Shown here piece by piece: positions 16,085-24,213 of a stretch of 64,000 nucleotides of DNA. The DNA lies in the NCBI RefSeq assembly GCF_000757885.1, contig NZ_JQCR01000002.1, positions 2,108,001 to 2,172,000 of the forward strand, written 5' to 3'. Position 1 is the stretch's first letter. Each line of letters begins with the position of its first letter. The DNA comes from Paenibacillus wynnii. GTDB taxonomy: Bacteria; Bacillota; Bacilli; Paenibacillales; Paenibacillaceae. The notes beneath the pieces are model-generated. The model made no database searches. It was not told the DNA's origin and worked only from the letters and a program-made list of their open reading frames with translations. Both the position numbers and the translations under genes were made by a program.

Positions 16085-17800
16085 TTATTGATGGGGCTTA
16101 AACTTCGACTTTTCCAATCTATTATGTTCACGCATGGCTCTCATCTGCCTTGCATGTCTTACATCACGGCGGCGTTCTCTCGCTTTGAGTTGGCTCAACA
16201 TAATGAGCAACCCCAAAGTGCCCAACACATAAGAAACCATATGATTCACTTCATTCCACATGTTTGCAGCAGTCAGAAGGGATACCGCTCCAATGATTGT
16301 TGCAATAATTCGTTGTGTATTCTTATTTTGCGTCTCTATCAATTTTTTCTCAAAGGAACTCGATAGCTTTACCCGTAAATTTCCGCTATCCATTTTATCT
16401 ACTGTAGAAATGAACTTCTTGGTCGTAGGAAGGATTCCTTTTAGAATATTCTTGCCTTCATCAACAACGTTGGAAAAGACACTTCCCCTTAGATCGCTAC
16501 GCACGACCTCTTCAACATAAGGCTTAACGGTCCCAATCAAATCAAGCTCAGGGTCCAGTCCAGTACAAAGTCCATATACCGTGCCTATGGCTTTTCCCAA
16601 AAATGTTGTATTTGCAGGTAACTGAAAGGGCTGAGAATAGAGGAAATTACGTAACTCTTCAGCATTATCACCTGACGTAACAAAACTCAAGTCAAACGTA
16701 TCACCGTTGATTTGTTCAAATAATAACGTAAGATTCCTTGAAAATACCTCTAAATCTACATTCCGTCTTAAAAATCTCAAACGAGTAAGGGCATCAATTG
16801 CACCGTGAGCATCTTTTAAATACACGGCCATTACAAGGGCTACCATTTGCGCCTTCATATCATTTGCAATTCGTCCAACCATTCCAAAATCGATTAATGC
16901 GATGGTGCCGTCAGGCTGCACGAGAACATTTCCCGGGTGCGGGTCTGCGTGAAAGAAGCCTTCTAATAGAATCTGTTCTACGAAAATTTCTATCAGTGAC
17001 TTCGCTAATTTAGTCCGATCCACACCCCAAGCATCAAGCTGGGCAAAATCGTTGATTTTAACACCTTCCAAAAACTCCATGGTTAAAACCTTTGAAGTTG
17101 TATAGGACCAATGAATGCCCGGAACAACGACATCATCCCGATGGATAAACTGCAGCTGAAATTCTTCTGAATTTCGCCCCTCTTTTTGATAATCGAGCTC
17201 ATCCATAACGGTATCGTAAAACTCATCATACACCGCATCAAGGTCCATGAAGTCTGAAATCTTCGTCCAGCGTTTTAATAATCGAATAGCAACTTGTATG
17301 GATCTCCAATCAATGGCGATAATGTCCTCGACCCCAGGACGCATAACTTTCACTGCGACGTCTTCACCTGTTCGTAATGTCGCCCGATGTACCTGTCCTA
17401 AGGAAGCCGCTGCGATAGGCGTTGTACTAAACTCAGCAAAAGTCTCGCTTATAGATCGTCCGAGTTCACTCTCTACCTTTTGCTGTATCTCGGAAAAATC
17501 TACGGAATCTACGGAATCCTGCAGCTTGGACAATTCATCAATAATTTCCTTCGGCAAAATATCCACTTGCGCACTAACATGCTGCCCAAGTTTGATAATT
17601 AATCCACCCATATCCATAGCGGTCTTCGTAAAATACGTTGCCTGTTTTCGATATATTGCTTTTGTTTTCGCTTCTAAGCGCCGGCTCGGGATAAAATTCT
17701 TTTGCTTGTCCAGCCACCAGAAATTCCAAGCGAACTTAAAAATCATTTGCATGGTTCTTCTGAATCGGACATCCTTCATCAATTTAAAGAATTCTCTCAT
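16085..17800 (-). CDS. ABC1/UbiB-family atypical kinase
   Basis: 571 residues. The UbiB-family marks are present: the K-x-G-Q-type motif (LIIKLGQHVSAQ, around residue 68-80), the Ala-rich nucleotide loop AAASLGQVHRA, an invariant Lys in VAVKVMRPG, DPHPGNVLVQ and LIDFGMVGR (metal-binding Asp). The last ~60 residues contain two hydrophobic helices and a basic tail, a membrane anchor typical of the family. In bacteria UbiB-like proteins act as ATPases supporting ubiquinone or isoprenoid-lipid metabolism; in Firmicutes, which use menaquinone, the role is unclear. The start ATG overlaps the stop of the AbrB-type gene (ATGA), so the two are translationally coupled. Confidence 0.85.
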   Translation of the reverse strand: MREFFKLMKDVRFRRTMQMIFKFAWNFWWLDKQKNFIPSRRLEAKTKAIYRKQATYFTKTAMDMGGLIIKLGQHVSAQVDILPKEIIDELSKLQDSVDSVDFSEIQQKVESELGRSISETFAEFSTTPIAAASLGQVHRATLRTGEDVAVKVMRPGVEDIIAIDWRSIQVAIRLLKRWTKISDFMDLDAVYDEFYDTVMDELDYQKEGRNSEEFQLQFIHRDDVVVPGIHWSYTTSKVLTMEFLEGVKINDFAQLDAWGVDRTKLAKSLIEIFVEQILLEGFFHADPHPGNVLVQPDGTIALIDFGMVGRIANDMKAQMVALVMAVYLKDAHGAIDALTRLRFLRRNVDLEVFSRNLTLLFEQINGDTFDLSFVTSGDNAEELRNFLYSQPFQLPANTTFLGKAIGTVYGLCTGLDPELDLIGTVKPYVEEVVRSDLRGSVFSNVVDEGKNILKGILPTTKKFISTVDKMDSGNLRVKLSSSFEKKLIETQNKNTQRIIATIIGAVSLLTAANMWNEVNHMVSYVLGTLGLLIMLSQLKARERRRDVRHARQMRAMREHNRLEKSKFKPHQ

Positions 17801-18150
17801 TCTTTTTCATCGACCCCAGGCCCTTTATCATCGACCCCAGGTTCAATATCGTCATCTTCATCTTCAGAAATAGTATTGCTTTTATCAAAGATTGCTTGGG
17901 CCATACTTTCAAACTTTTTCGAAGCGCTCATGAAGAAATCCGCAAATTTGTTGAACATTTCTGCTTTGACTAGAATCACAGCTCCCTTGCGCTTATTGCC
18001 GAAAACTATGAATTTCTCACCTGGCTTGATATCAAGTTCTTCCCTTGCTTCTCTAGGAATAACAATTTGACCTCTCTCACCCATTGATGTTGTTCCCAGC
18101 ACTTTGCCATGCCCAAATCCATGACTATTTTCTTTTTTATGATTCATCAT
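17797..18150 (-). CDS. AbrB/SpoVT-type DNA-binding protein
   Basis: Start ATG 18150 is preferred because AAAGGAGAG lies just upstream; an upstream in-frame ATG (18171) overlaps that RBS. Residues ~18-63 form a swapped-hairpin AbrB domain (TSMGERGQIVIPREAREELDI, PGEKFIVFG). A helical middle and an acidic tail with a repeated PGVD unit follow. Autoregulatory AbrB-type proteins often control the gene they are coupled to, here the UbiB-like kinase. The repeated tail reflects a duplicated ATCGACCCCAGG in the DNA (about 17809-17832). Confidence 0.8.
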   Translation of the reverse strand: MMNHKKENSHGFGHGKVLGTTSMGERGQIVIPREAREELDIKPGEKFIVFGNKRKGAVILVKAEMFNKFADFFMSASKKFESMAQAIFDKSNTISEDEDDDIEPGVDDKGPGVDEKE

Positions 18151-18403
18151 AATCTCTCCTTTTATAATCAATCTACATAATAGTATGATATTTCGTACTA
18201 ATCATATTATCAATGATTGTGGTGACTTTTTTCTAATCGTTAAGGAGAGCTGACCCATGAATCATTCCATTGGAATAGCCGACCCAGCGTCAGCTTCATC
18301 ATAAATCTCACAGCATCAGCGTTTCACAGGTCCCCAGGTTTTTGACGATTACTGGTAATAAGGCACATGCCCTTTAAAAAGTTGAATTTCATTATACTTA
18401 AAG

Positions 18404-18436
18404 TTTACCTAGAATTTTCATGGTATTTTAGGTAAA
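18404..18436 (+). promoter_or_regulatory. inverted repeat upstream of a leader peptide, operator-like
   Basis: TTTACCTA and TAGGTAAA form perfect 8-bp arms 17 bases apart, 25 bases before a short leader ORF. Position suggests a repressor operator or part of the promoter. The preceding 18172-18403 stretch holds the AbrB-type gene's promoter and no gene that I can see. Confidence 0.4.
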
Positions 18437-18461
18437 ATATGCCTAAAGGAGTGATATTTCA

Positions 18462-18488
18462 ATGTTAAACAAGGTGTTTATCATTTAA
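18462..18488 (+). CDS. 8-residue leader peptide
   Basis: ATG TTA AAC AAG GTG TTT ATC ATT TAA encodes MLNKVFII. It has its own RBS (AAAGGAGTG, 7 bases of spacing) and is followed at once by a small hairpin with a T-rich tail, then by the phosphotransferase pseudogene. This is the layout of ribosome-mediated attenuators ahead of antibiotic-resistance genes. Function is inferred from layout only. Confidence 0.5.
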   Translation: MLNKVFII

Positions 18489-18513
18489 GTCCACAGAAGG
18501 ACTTTTCATTTTT
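18487..18513 (+). terminator. weak attenuator-type hairpin
   Basis: AAGTCC-ACAGAA-GGACTT followed by TTCATTTTT. A 6-bp stem is weak, so it could be a regulated attenuator rather than a full terminator. Confidence 0.4.
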
Positions 18514-18545
18514 GGATCACAAGAATTTTTACTGGAGGAGATATT

Positions 18546-19618
18546 ATAAATTATAACGAGGTTGTTAAAATCAGTAATGCATGTATACTTCCATTTGTAT
18601 CAGAGTTGTACGGATTAGAAGGCTATGAATTTAATCCGGTTAAGGAACATAAAAGAGGACGTAATGTCGTTTATACCTGTGTGAAGGAAGGCATCGATGC
18701 AAAAATACTCAGAATCGCCTTCTTAAATGACAGAAGCCGGGAAGATTTTCTAGGTGAACTTGAGTATGTCAGGTATTTATTTGACCATGGCGGCAGTGTC
18801 TCGAATGTAGTCAGTTCCCAGAAGGGGAATCTGCTGGAAGAGATAACTCATAATAATCACACCTTTTTTGTCTGCCTGTTTGAAAAGGCTAGAGGAAAAA
18901 TGCTTGTGGAAAATCATTATCGGTATCGGGAAGGCGTTCCTCTTTCTGAATACTATTATAACTGCGGTAAAGTTCTGGGGAAGCTGCACCAATTGTCGAA
19001 AGGGTATGCTCCAGTCCATCCCCGTTACAGTTTTTTTGATAAATACAATGCCGAATATATCGATAAACTGATACCCAGCTCTTTATCTTTGCTTAAAGAG
19101 AAGTTGTTAGGGCTCCTTAAAACCTTGGGAGGGTTGGGAAGGAACCATGAGTCGTTCGGTATGATTCATTTTGATTACAACGATGGGAATTATTCGATAG
19201 ATTTTGATACCGGGCAAATAACCGTATACGATTTCGATAATTCTTGTTACGGCTGGTATATGTTCGACTTGGCCAGTATCTGGGGAAACGGAATGGGCTG
19301 GATACAATCTGAACCAGACGCCGATAAACGTAAAAAGTTTATGGAGGATTATTTTGAGGGAGTGCTCGCGGATACAGATCCGAAACCAGGCTTGATCATT
19401 CGATGTTGAATAGATTGCCCTTGCTTATTCAAGCAAACCTCATGGAGGGTATTATAGATGCATTCGAGGTAATGCGAAACAACGGCGAAGGGCCGGAGTA
19501 TGATGAGGAGCTGTCGTATTATATAAAATGCCTGGAAGACGATATCCCGTATTTCGGTTTTTTCCATGAGATTTATTCGTGTGAAAAACCCTTTGAGTAT
19601 GAAAAACGAAATATTTAG
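18546..19618 (+). pseudogene. aminoglycoside phosphotransferase-family gene, broken
   Basis: The product resembles APH/choline-kinase-fold proteins: the Brenner-type HFDYNDGNYSID motif (from SFGMIHFDYNDGN) and a metal-binding VYDFDNSCYGWYMFDLA. The frame extends upstream to a good RBS (CTGGAGGAG) where the expected start is ATA (18546) rather than ATG; the first usual start is a TTG at 18606. Near 19395 a frameshift moves the C-terminus (LNRLPLLIQANLMEGI ... DIPYFGFF) into another frame. Two defects suggest a decayed gene. It may have conferred drug or small-molecule phosphorylation, with the leader peptide upstream as regulator. Confidence 0.65.
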
Positions 19619-19684
19619 TCTTTTTGTAGCATCCTTTAACTGAACTAACGGCGAACGATAGTTGAACAAAGCGAGATCAAAGAA

Positions 19685-19710
19685 AGGGCCATCCCGCAAA
19701 GGATGGCCCT
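19685..19710. terminator. terminator, repeat of the 16014 module
   Basis: AGGGCCATCC-CGCAAA-GGATGGCCCT. Followed after 22 bases by a decayed site repeat, a pairing that recurs in worn form at 21729-21808. Confidence 0.75.
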
Positions 19711-19732
19711 AAAACTTGCCGTTACAGACAGC

Positions 19733-19764
19733 GCGGTGAACCCTATCACAAATAGGGCGAACTT
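19733..19764 (+). repeat. decayed recombination-site-like repeat
   Basis: GCGGTGAACCCTATCACAAA continues TAGGGCGAACTTC; compared with copy 2 it has a few substitutions in the core. Same orientation as all others. Confidence 0.5.
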
Positions 19765-19890
19765 CTTAGCTTAATATCATTTCCTGCACATAAACTGCAA
19801 TACCTTATGGTGGATCACGCACCCATTATCAAAGAACTATAGAGGCGGTGATCACCCCAACGCGTGAGAATCGAACCTTAAGTGGGTCCC

Positions 19891-20688
19891 TCAATGTTCT
19901 TTGGGGCGTGAGATGCGTTCCATTATCATAGCTACTCTGTGCCGGGGAAGAAAACGACCCATCTGAGCGGCCATGTGATTATTTCGCCCGTCGATGATAT
20001 AACTTCTACCTTTATCGACTCCGCGAAATCCAGCTTGAACGACTTTCTCCGGAGTGGACAATGCGCTACCCGCCGCCATGTCCTTGTTGCCGACAGCATC
20101 GAAAAATCCTGTATCCGTCGCACCCGGGCACAGGGTAAGGACGCGCACACCGCGTCCACGGGTTTCGGCCCACAACGCTTCGGAGAAAGATAACACGAAA
20201 GCCTTGGTTGCACCGTAAACAGCCGAATAGGCGCAAGGTGCAAACGCGGCCATTGAAGCCACGTTGACGACGACTCCGTCCTTGCGTTCCAGCATGCCGG
20301 GAAGAAAATGATGCGTCAGGTCGACAAGAGCAGCGGTGTTCAGCATAATTTCCTCCTGCTCGCGCTCTGGATCGATCTCCTCAAAGCGGCCATGCGTGCC
20401 AAAGCCTGCGTTATTGATTAAAATATCTACCGTTAGGCCGAGCTCGGCGATGGATTCGGCTAGTTGGCGCGGGGCACCTGCTTTGGACAAATCGCAGGGC
20501 AGGGCATACGCCTGCACTCCATGATTACGTTGAATTTCGCCGGCCAATGCTTTCAGCTTCTTTTCTGAGCGTGCAGCTAGTACGACATGGCAGCCTCGTG
20601 CAGCCAGCGCCCCAGCATACACTTCGCCAATTCCGGATGAAGCACCGGTGACCACTGCCAGCTTGCCCTGATATGGATATGTATTCAT
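19891..20688 (-). CDS. short-chain dehydrogenase/reductase
   Basis: 265 residues, a classical SDR: cofactor loop TGASSGIG (14-21), NNAG (92-95), catalytic Ser145 in NVASMA, Y158-x3-K162 (YGATK), and CPGATDTGFF after it. R40 after the second strand (LAARSEKKL) favours NADP(H). Substrate unknown. The broken MmyB-type regulator lies just upstream on the same strand; regulators of this type commonly sit next to and control an SDR, so regulation may have been lost. Confidence 0.85.
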   Translation of the reverse strand: MNTYPYQGKLAVVTGASSGIGEVYAGALAARGCHVVLAARSEKKLKALAGEIQRNHGVQAYALPCDLSKAGAPRQLAESIAELGLTVDILINNAGFGTHGRFEEIDPEREQEEIMLNTAALVDLTHHFLPGMLERKDGVVVNVASMAAFAPCAYSAVYGATKAFVLSFSEALWAETRGRGVRVLTLCPGATDTGFFDAVGNKDMAAGSALSTPEKVVQAGFRGVDKGRSYIIDGRNNHMAAQMGRFLPRHRVAMIMERISRPKEH

Positions 20689-20781
20689 GACACAGCCCCC
20701 TCGTCTTGATATTATTATGATAATACCAACGATAGAAGGGGCTAACCACTGTGCCTTTATACTATTAACGGAACTAACAGG

Positions 20782-21642
20782 CTAAGATTGCGGCGGCCAT
20801 TCGGCGTCTTGCTTCAGCAAGATCGCTAGTCGCTCTTCCGTTCCTGAACCTGGTGTAGGAACGAAGAAGCACCATTGCAGTCCCGGATTATTGTCGATGG
20901 CAGCGCAATGGATCGTGAACGCCAATTCCTGTTCGTCTGGAAGGAGATAATGAACCGGGGCAGAGCTTTTTTGCCGAATCTCATGCCACTCCCACAAACG
21001 TACGAAGTCTTCGCTGTTCCGTCTAAGACGCTCATATCGTTCCATGTACATTGGGTTGTTTTTGTTACTGTCGAAGCCTGCCCGGATTAACGCCGTCATG
21101 TAACGAGCAAATTCTTCCCAGTTTACAAGCCTCTTTGGGTACTCCGGATCCAGAAACAGCAGCGTCACCATGTTTCGTTCGCTTTCCGGCAATCGGGCGA
21201 AGTCCGCGACAACGAGCTCCGCTCCTCGATTCCAGACGATCATATCGGCAAACTCATTGGCAATGAAAGAAGGATAACGCATTTGATCCACAAGGTTTTG
21301 CAAAAATCCGGTATCGGGTTTATCTGATCTCTGGGTCATGCTGAAGCTGATTGGATCAGGTGCAGCCAGGTCGAATAAGTGCTTCCGCTCGTCTGCATCC
21401 AGTTGCAGCGCTTGGCTGATGTGGGACAAGATTTCTGGGGAAGGATTCCTCTATCGGCCCTGCTCCAGCCAGGTATAGTAAGTTACGCTGACATTGGCCA
21501 GATAGGCGACTTCTTCCCTCCGAAGTCCCGGAGTACGTCTTCGGCCAGGCAAGGGCTTGATTCCCGCATTTTCAGGCTGAAGCCGATGTCTGCGCGATTT
21601 GATGAATTCCCCCAAAGCGGATGAAAAATCATGGTTCTCCAT
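20782..21642 (-). pseudogene. XRE regulator with MmyB-type domain, interrupted by one amber codon
   Basis: Residues 1-63 (21642-21454) are an HTH domain (TPGLRREEVAYLANVSVTYY ending WLEQGR). A TAG at 21451-21453 interrupts; the same frame then continues without any other defect as RNPSPEILSHISQALQLD and a full MmyB-like ligand-binding domain (DMIVWNRGAELVVADFARLP, FLDPEYPKRLVNWEEFARY, HYLLPDEQELAF). The combined length of about 286 residues equals the usual family size. MmyB-type domains bind fatty-acid-like ligands in one studied member. Either a fresh nonsense mutation or a sequence error. Confidence 0.8.
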
Positions 21643-21777
21643 ATAGGCTCTGCCTCCTCTATTAACTATGAAGTAAGGTCAATTATAAGGAAAGTTTTAA
21701 GATTTCTCAAAATTGTTGTTCAAGAGAGGATCATCCCACAAAGGGTGTCCTTAGAAAAAACTTGCTGCTAAAGAAAG

Positions 21778-21808
21778 TGCGGTAAACCTTACCATAAGTA
21801 ACGGCAAA
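21778..21808 (+). repeat. decayed recombination-site-like repeat
   Basis: GCGGTAAACCTTACCATAAG then TAACGGCAAA. Preceded, like the 19733 copy, by a worn hairpin (ATCATCCCACAAAGGGTGTCC) and CTTGCTGCTAAAGAAAGT. Confidence 0.45.
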
Positions 21809-21834
21809 AAAGGGAGTGTGCGGACACTCCCTTT
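21809..21834 (-). terminator. terminator of the PNPOx-like gene
   Basis: AAAGGGAGTGT-GCGG-ACACTCCCTTT, an 11-bp perfect stem, about 70 bases past the stop of the minus-strand gene. Confidence 0.75.
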
Positions 21835-21902
21835 GAGCTAACATTGTCTGTTATCAAATGTCTACTTCACATTAATCCAATAAGGCGAACCACATAGACC
21901 AC

Positions 21903-22373
21903 TTAATTCGCCGTCTTATTGACAAAATCAATTTCATTTCTGATCCCTTTATGGGCGTCATTCCACAGGCCCTTTGTAAGGCGAATGCGCAGCAGGCATG
22001 TGTTAGGGTCTTCGTCGTTATTGGCTTCGTTATACCACTCGGCGAATATGGTGCGCAGCTTTGTCATCATCTCTGCGTTTTTCTCGTCACATACCCAGCC
22101 CAGGTTTTCACCGATACCATTGGCCGTAAAGTTTTCGACGATGATACAAACGGCGACTTCGGGGTTTTGGGAGATCTGCTGCATCTTGCCTGAGGTCGCG
22201 TAAGTGACGGTGTAGAACGCGCCGTCCTCATAATAGGCGTCCACAATGCGGGCGGCGGGACGGCTTTTGTCATTGGCCCCCGGTTCCAGCGCGATGGTGG
22301 ACAGAGAGATCAGGCCGTCCTTGTTACCCACTTGTTCTTCCAGCAGCTTCATGGCTTCGTCGTACTTGCTCAT
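21903..22373 (-). CDS. pyridoxamine 5'-phosphate oxidase-like flavin-binding protein
   Basis: Start ATG 22373 follows TAGGAGGTAATATA; an upstream in-frame ATG overlaps no RBS. The 156-residue product has the split-barrel layout of the PNPOx-like superfamily: GLISLSTIA, SRPAARIVDAYYEDGAFYTVTYATSGKMQQISQNPEVAV in shortened form, ending in a mixed C-terminal helix-strand. Such proteins bind FMN, F420 or haem; the substrate is not predictable. Stand-alone gene with its own terminator. Confidence 0.8.
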   Translation of the reverse strand: MSKYDEAMKLLEEQVGNKDGLISLSTIALEPGANDKSRPAARIVDAYYEDGAFYTVTYATSGKMQQISQNPEVAVCIIVENFTANGIGENLGWVCDEKNAEMMTKLRTIFAEWYNEANNDEDPNTCLLRIRLTKGLWNDAHKGIRNEIDFVNKTAN

Positions 22374-22721
22374 TATATTACCTCCTAAAGTTTCATAAGG
22401 CATACATTATTAAGCTTATCATTGTAAAATCTTAGTGCATGTGAAGAATAATACGAAAAAATATTAAATCGCTACTGATAGAGTCTTAAAATAGTACACT
22501 TAGCCTCGATATGAAACTATATGTCGTACAAAGGTGACTAGAGCATAAATTCAATCCAAACCAAGAGGCAATACAATTAGGATGTAGCACATACACAGTC
22601 AGACAAGGGTCTGGAAATATAGTGGAGAGAAGACTATTATGTGAAGAACTAACTTCCCGCTGGAGATAATGATTGACGAACCAGGGTAGCAAACACGGTA
22701 ACGTATAGGAGGTCTGGAAAC
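22374..22721. other. 348-bp gap, nothing recognised
   Basis: Divergent promoter space between the PNPOx-like gene and the DUF3237 pseudogene. No hairpin, repeat or short gene with an RBS stood out, apart from the RBS ATAGGAGG that belongs to the pseudogene. Confidence 0.4.
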
Positions 22722-23028
22722 ATGGAGTTTGAAGAAATATTAACGGTACATGTTCAAATAGAGAATACGATCGAACTGAACAATAACGATGGAGATTCAG
22801 TAATAATGATTTCTTTTAAAGGTCGTGCCACAGGTAAGTATTTTAATGGAGAGATTCTCGACGGAGGAGTTGATACGCAAATCATTGGAAAATACGGGGA
22901 TCAACATACTTTATCCAAAAGTCATTACGAATAGTAAGGCGTTAGCTTTTTTGAATGATGAAATTTTAGTTGCAGAAGGACTACCATCGGAATCCAGTTT
23001 AGATATTAAGATATATAAAGTAATATAA
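22722..23028 (+). pseudogene. DUF3237-type gene with internal deletion
   Basis: The N-terminal part (GRATGKYFNGEI, GGVDTQIIGKYGDQHTLS) and the C-terminal part (YPKVITNSKALAFLND, EGLPSES...KIYKV) both match the DUF3237 beta-barrel family, but they meet in different frames at about 22910 and roughly 40 residues between them are missing. An intact RBS and ATG remain, so a 70-residue nonfunctional peptide is probably still made. Family function is unknown. Confidence 0.65.
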
Positions 23029-23078
23029 AAAATATAACTGGATAAGTAATTTACACTTCTATGTCATGGAGGGAAAAA

Positions 23079-23834
23079 ATGAGCAGTTATCAAAAAGAAA
23101 TGGTCAAGATTAAACATCATGAGAGGGAAATTTATGGCGTCTCTTACATACCGAATAAGATGAAGAAGTATCCTGTCGTGATCTTCAGCCATGGTTTTAA
23201 TGGAACAAATGTAGATTTTGCTATGCATAGTGACTATTTGGCCAAGAATGGTGTGGGCGCCTACTGTTTTGACTTTTGTGGGGGCTCCGTAAATTCAAAG
23301 AGTGACCTTAAGACTAACGAAATGTCTATATTCACAGAAAAAGAAGATCTGCGCGCTGTTGTTGAAAACATAAAAAATTGGGACCATATTGATCCTGATC
23401 GTATCTACTTATTTGGAGGAAGTCAGGGAGGATTAGTCTCAGCATTAGTAGCCGATGAATGTATGGAGGAGATTAAAGGGCTCTTGTTGCTGTTTCCAGC
23501 GCTTTGTATTGCAGATAACTGGAATGAAAGGTTTCCAACACGTGAGAGCATCCCTGATCTGGAAGAGTTATGGGGAGTTCAATTGGGGAGGATTTTTTTT
23601 GAATCGATTCACGAATATAAGGTGTTTGACCATATTGGCAAATTCGATAAAAATGTTTTGATTTTTCATGGGGATCAGGATGACATTGTGGCACTTGAAT
23701 ATGGAAAGAAGGCATCCATGTTATATCTTCATGCTAGAATTGAAGTGTTTCCAGGAGAAGGTCATGGTTTTTCAGAGGCGGGTAATACAAGAGTCGCTGA
23801 GATGACATATGAATTTATAATAGCCAATATGTAA
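23079..23834 (+). CDS. alpha/beta hydrolase
   Basis: ATG 23079 has RBS TGGAGGG; an upstream in-frame ATG (23061) overlaps it. The 251-residue protein shows the serine hydrolase plan: oxyanion region FSHGFNG (36-42), nucleophile elbow LFGGSQGG with S115, acid in HGDQDDIV (about 201), and His229 in GEGHGF. Closest in style to BAAT/dienelactone hydrolase-like esterases of Bacilli. Predicted cytoplasmic, with no signal peptide. Substrate not known. Confidence 0.85.
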   Translation: MSSYQKEMVKIKHHEREIYGVSYIPNKMKKYPVVIFSHGFNGTNVDFAMHSDYLAKNGVGAYCFDFCGGSVNSKSDLKTNEMSIFTEKEDLRAVVENIKNWDHIDPDRIYLFGGSQGGLVSALVADECMEEIKGLLLLFPALCIADNWNERFPTRESIPDLEELWGVQLGRIFFESIHEYKVFDHIGKFDKNVLIFHGDQDDIVALEYGKKASMLYLHARIEVFPGEGHGFSEAGNTRVAEMTYEFIIANM

Positions 23835-23849
23835 CATAACCAACATTGC

Positions 23850-24160
23850 GAATAGCTGAAATTCATCAGCATAGTGGCGATAAAGCAGATAGATTCCCAT
23901 ATGCTGGGGGTTGATCCGTCCTTGGCAAGCAACCAGCCGAAAATCATTGTATCACCACTGGGTATCGGCGACCCCGAAAGATCCTGCCCGTCTTGTATTC
24001 GATGGCAAAGCCGATGAAGGCGTTGTTGTATCCATGGCGGACTTAGGTTCCCCGGTAGGTCACGATTTGGTCTTTCGTCAAGTTCAATGAAACAACGGTA
24101 TGGTGGCCGCCGCCATTCTCGACCAACCTCGAAAAGGGTCTAGACTCTAGGTCACGAATA
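23850..24160 (-). pseudogene. unrecognised coding relic
   Basis: On the minus strand, broken frames read ENGGGHHTVVSLNLTKDQI, then after a stop RHGYNNAFIGFAIEYKTGRI and, in another frame, GDTMIFGWLLAKDGS. The composition is protein-like, with at least one stop and one frameshift. I do not recognise the family. It explains the 380-bp gap between the hydrolase and the methyltransferase. Confidence 0.35.
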
Positions 24161-24213
24161 AGATATATGTACCAAAAATTTCTTAAACTGGTTTTAAGTC
24201 AAGGGGGGGAACT

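Noticed and set aside
21451..21453. TAG in the MmyB-type regulator as a pyrrolysine or programmed readthrough site
   Set aside because: No supporting context is visible and the organism type does not suggest it; a mutation or sequence error is simpler.
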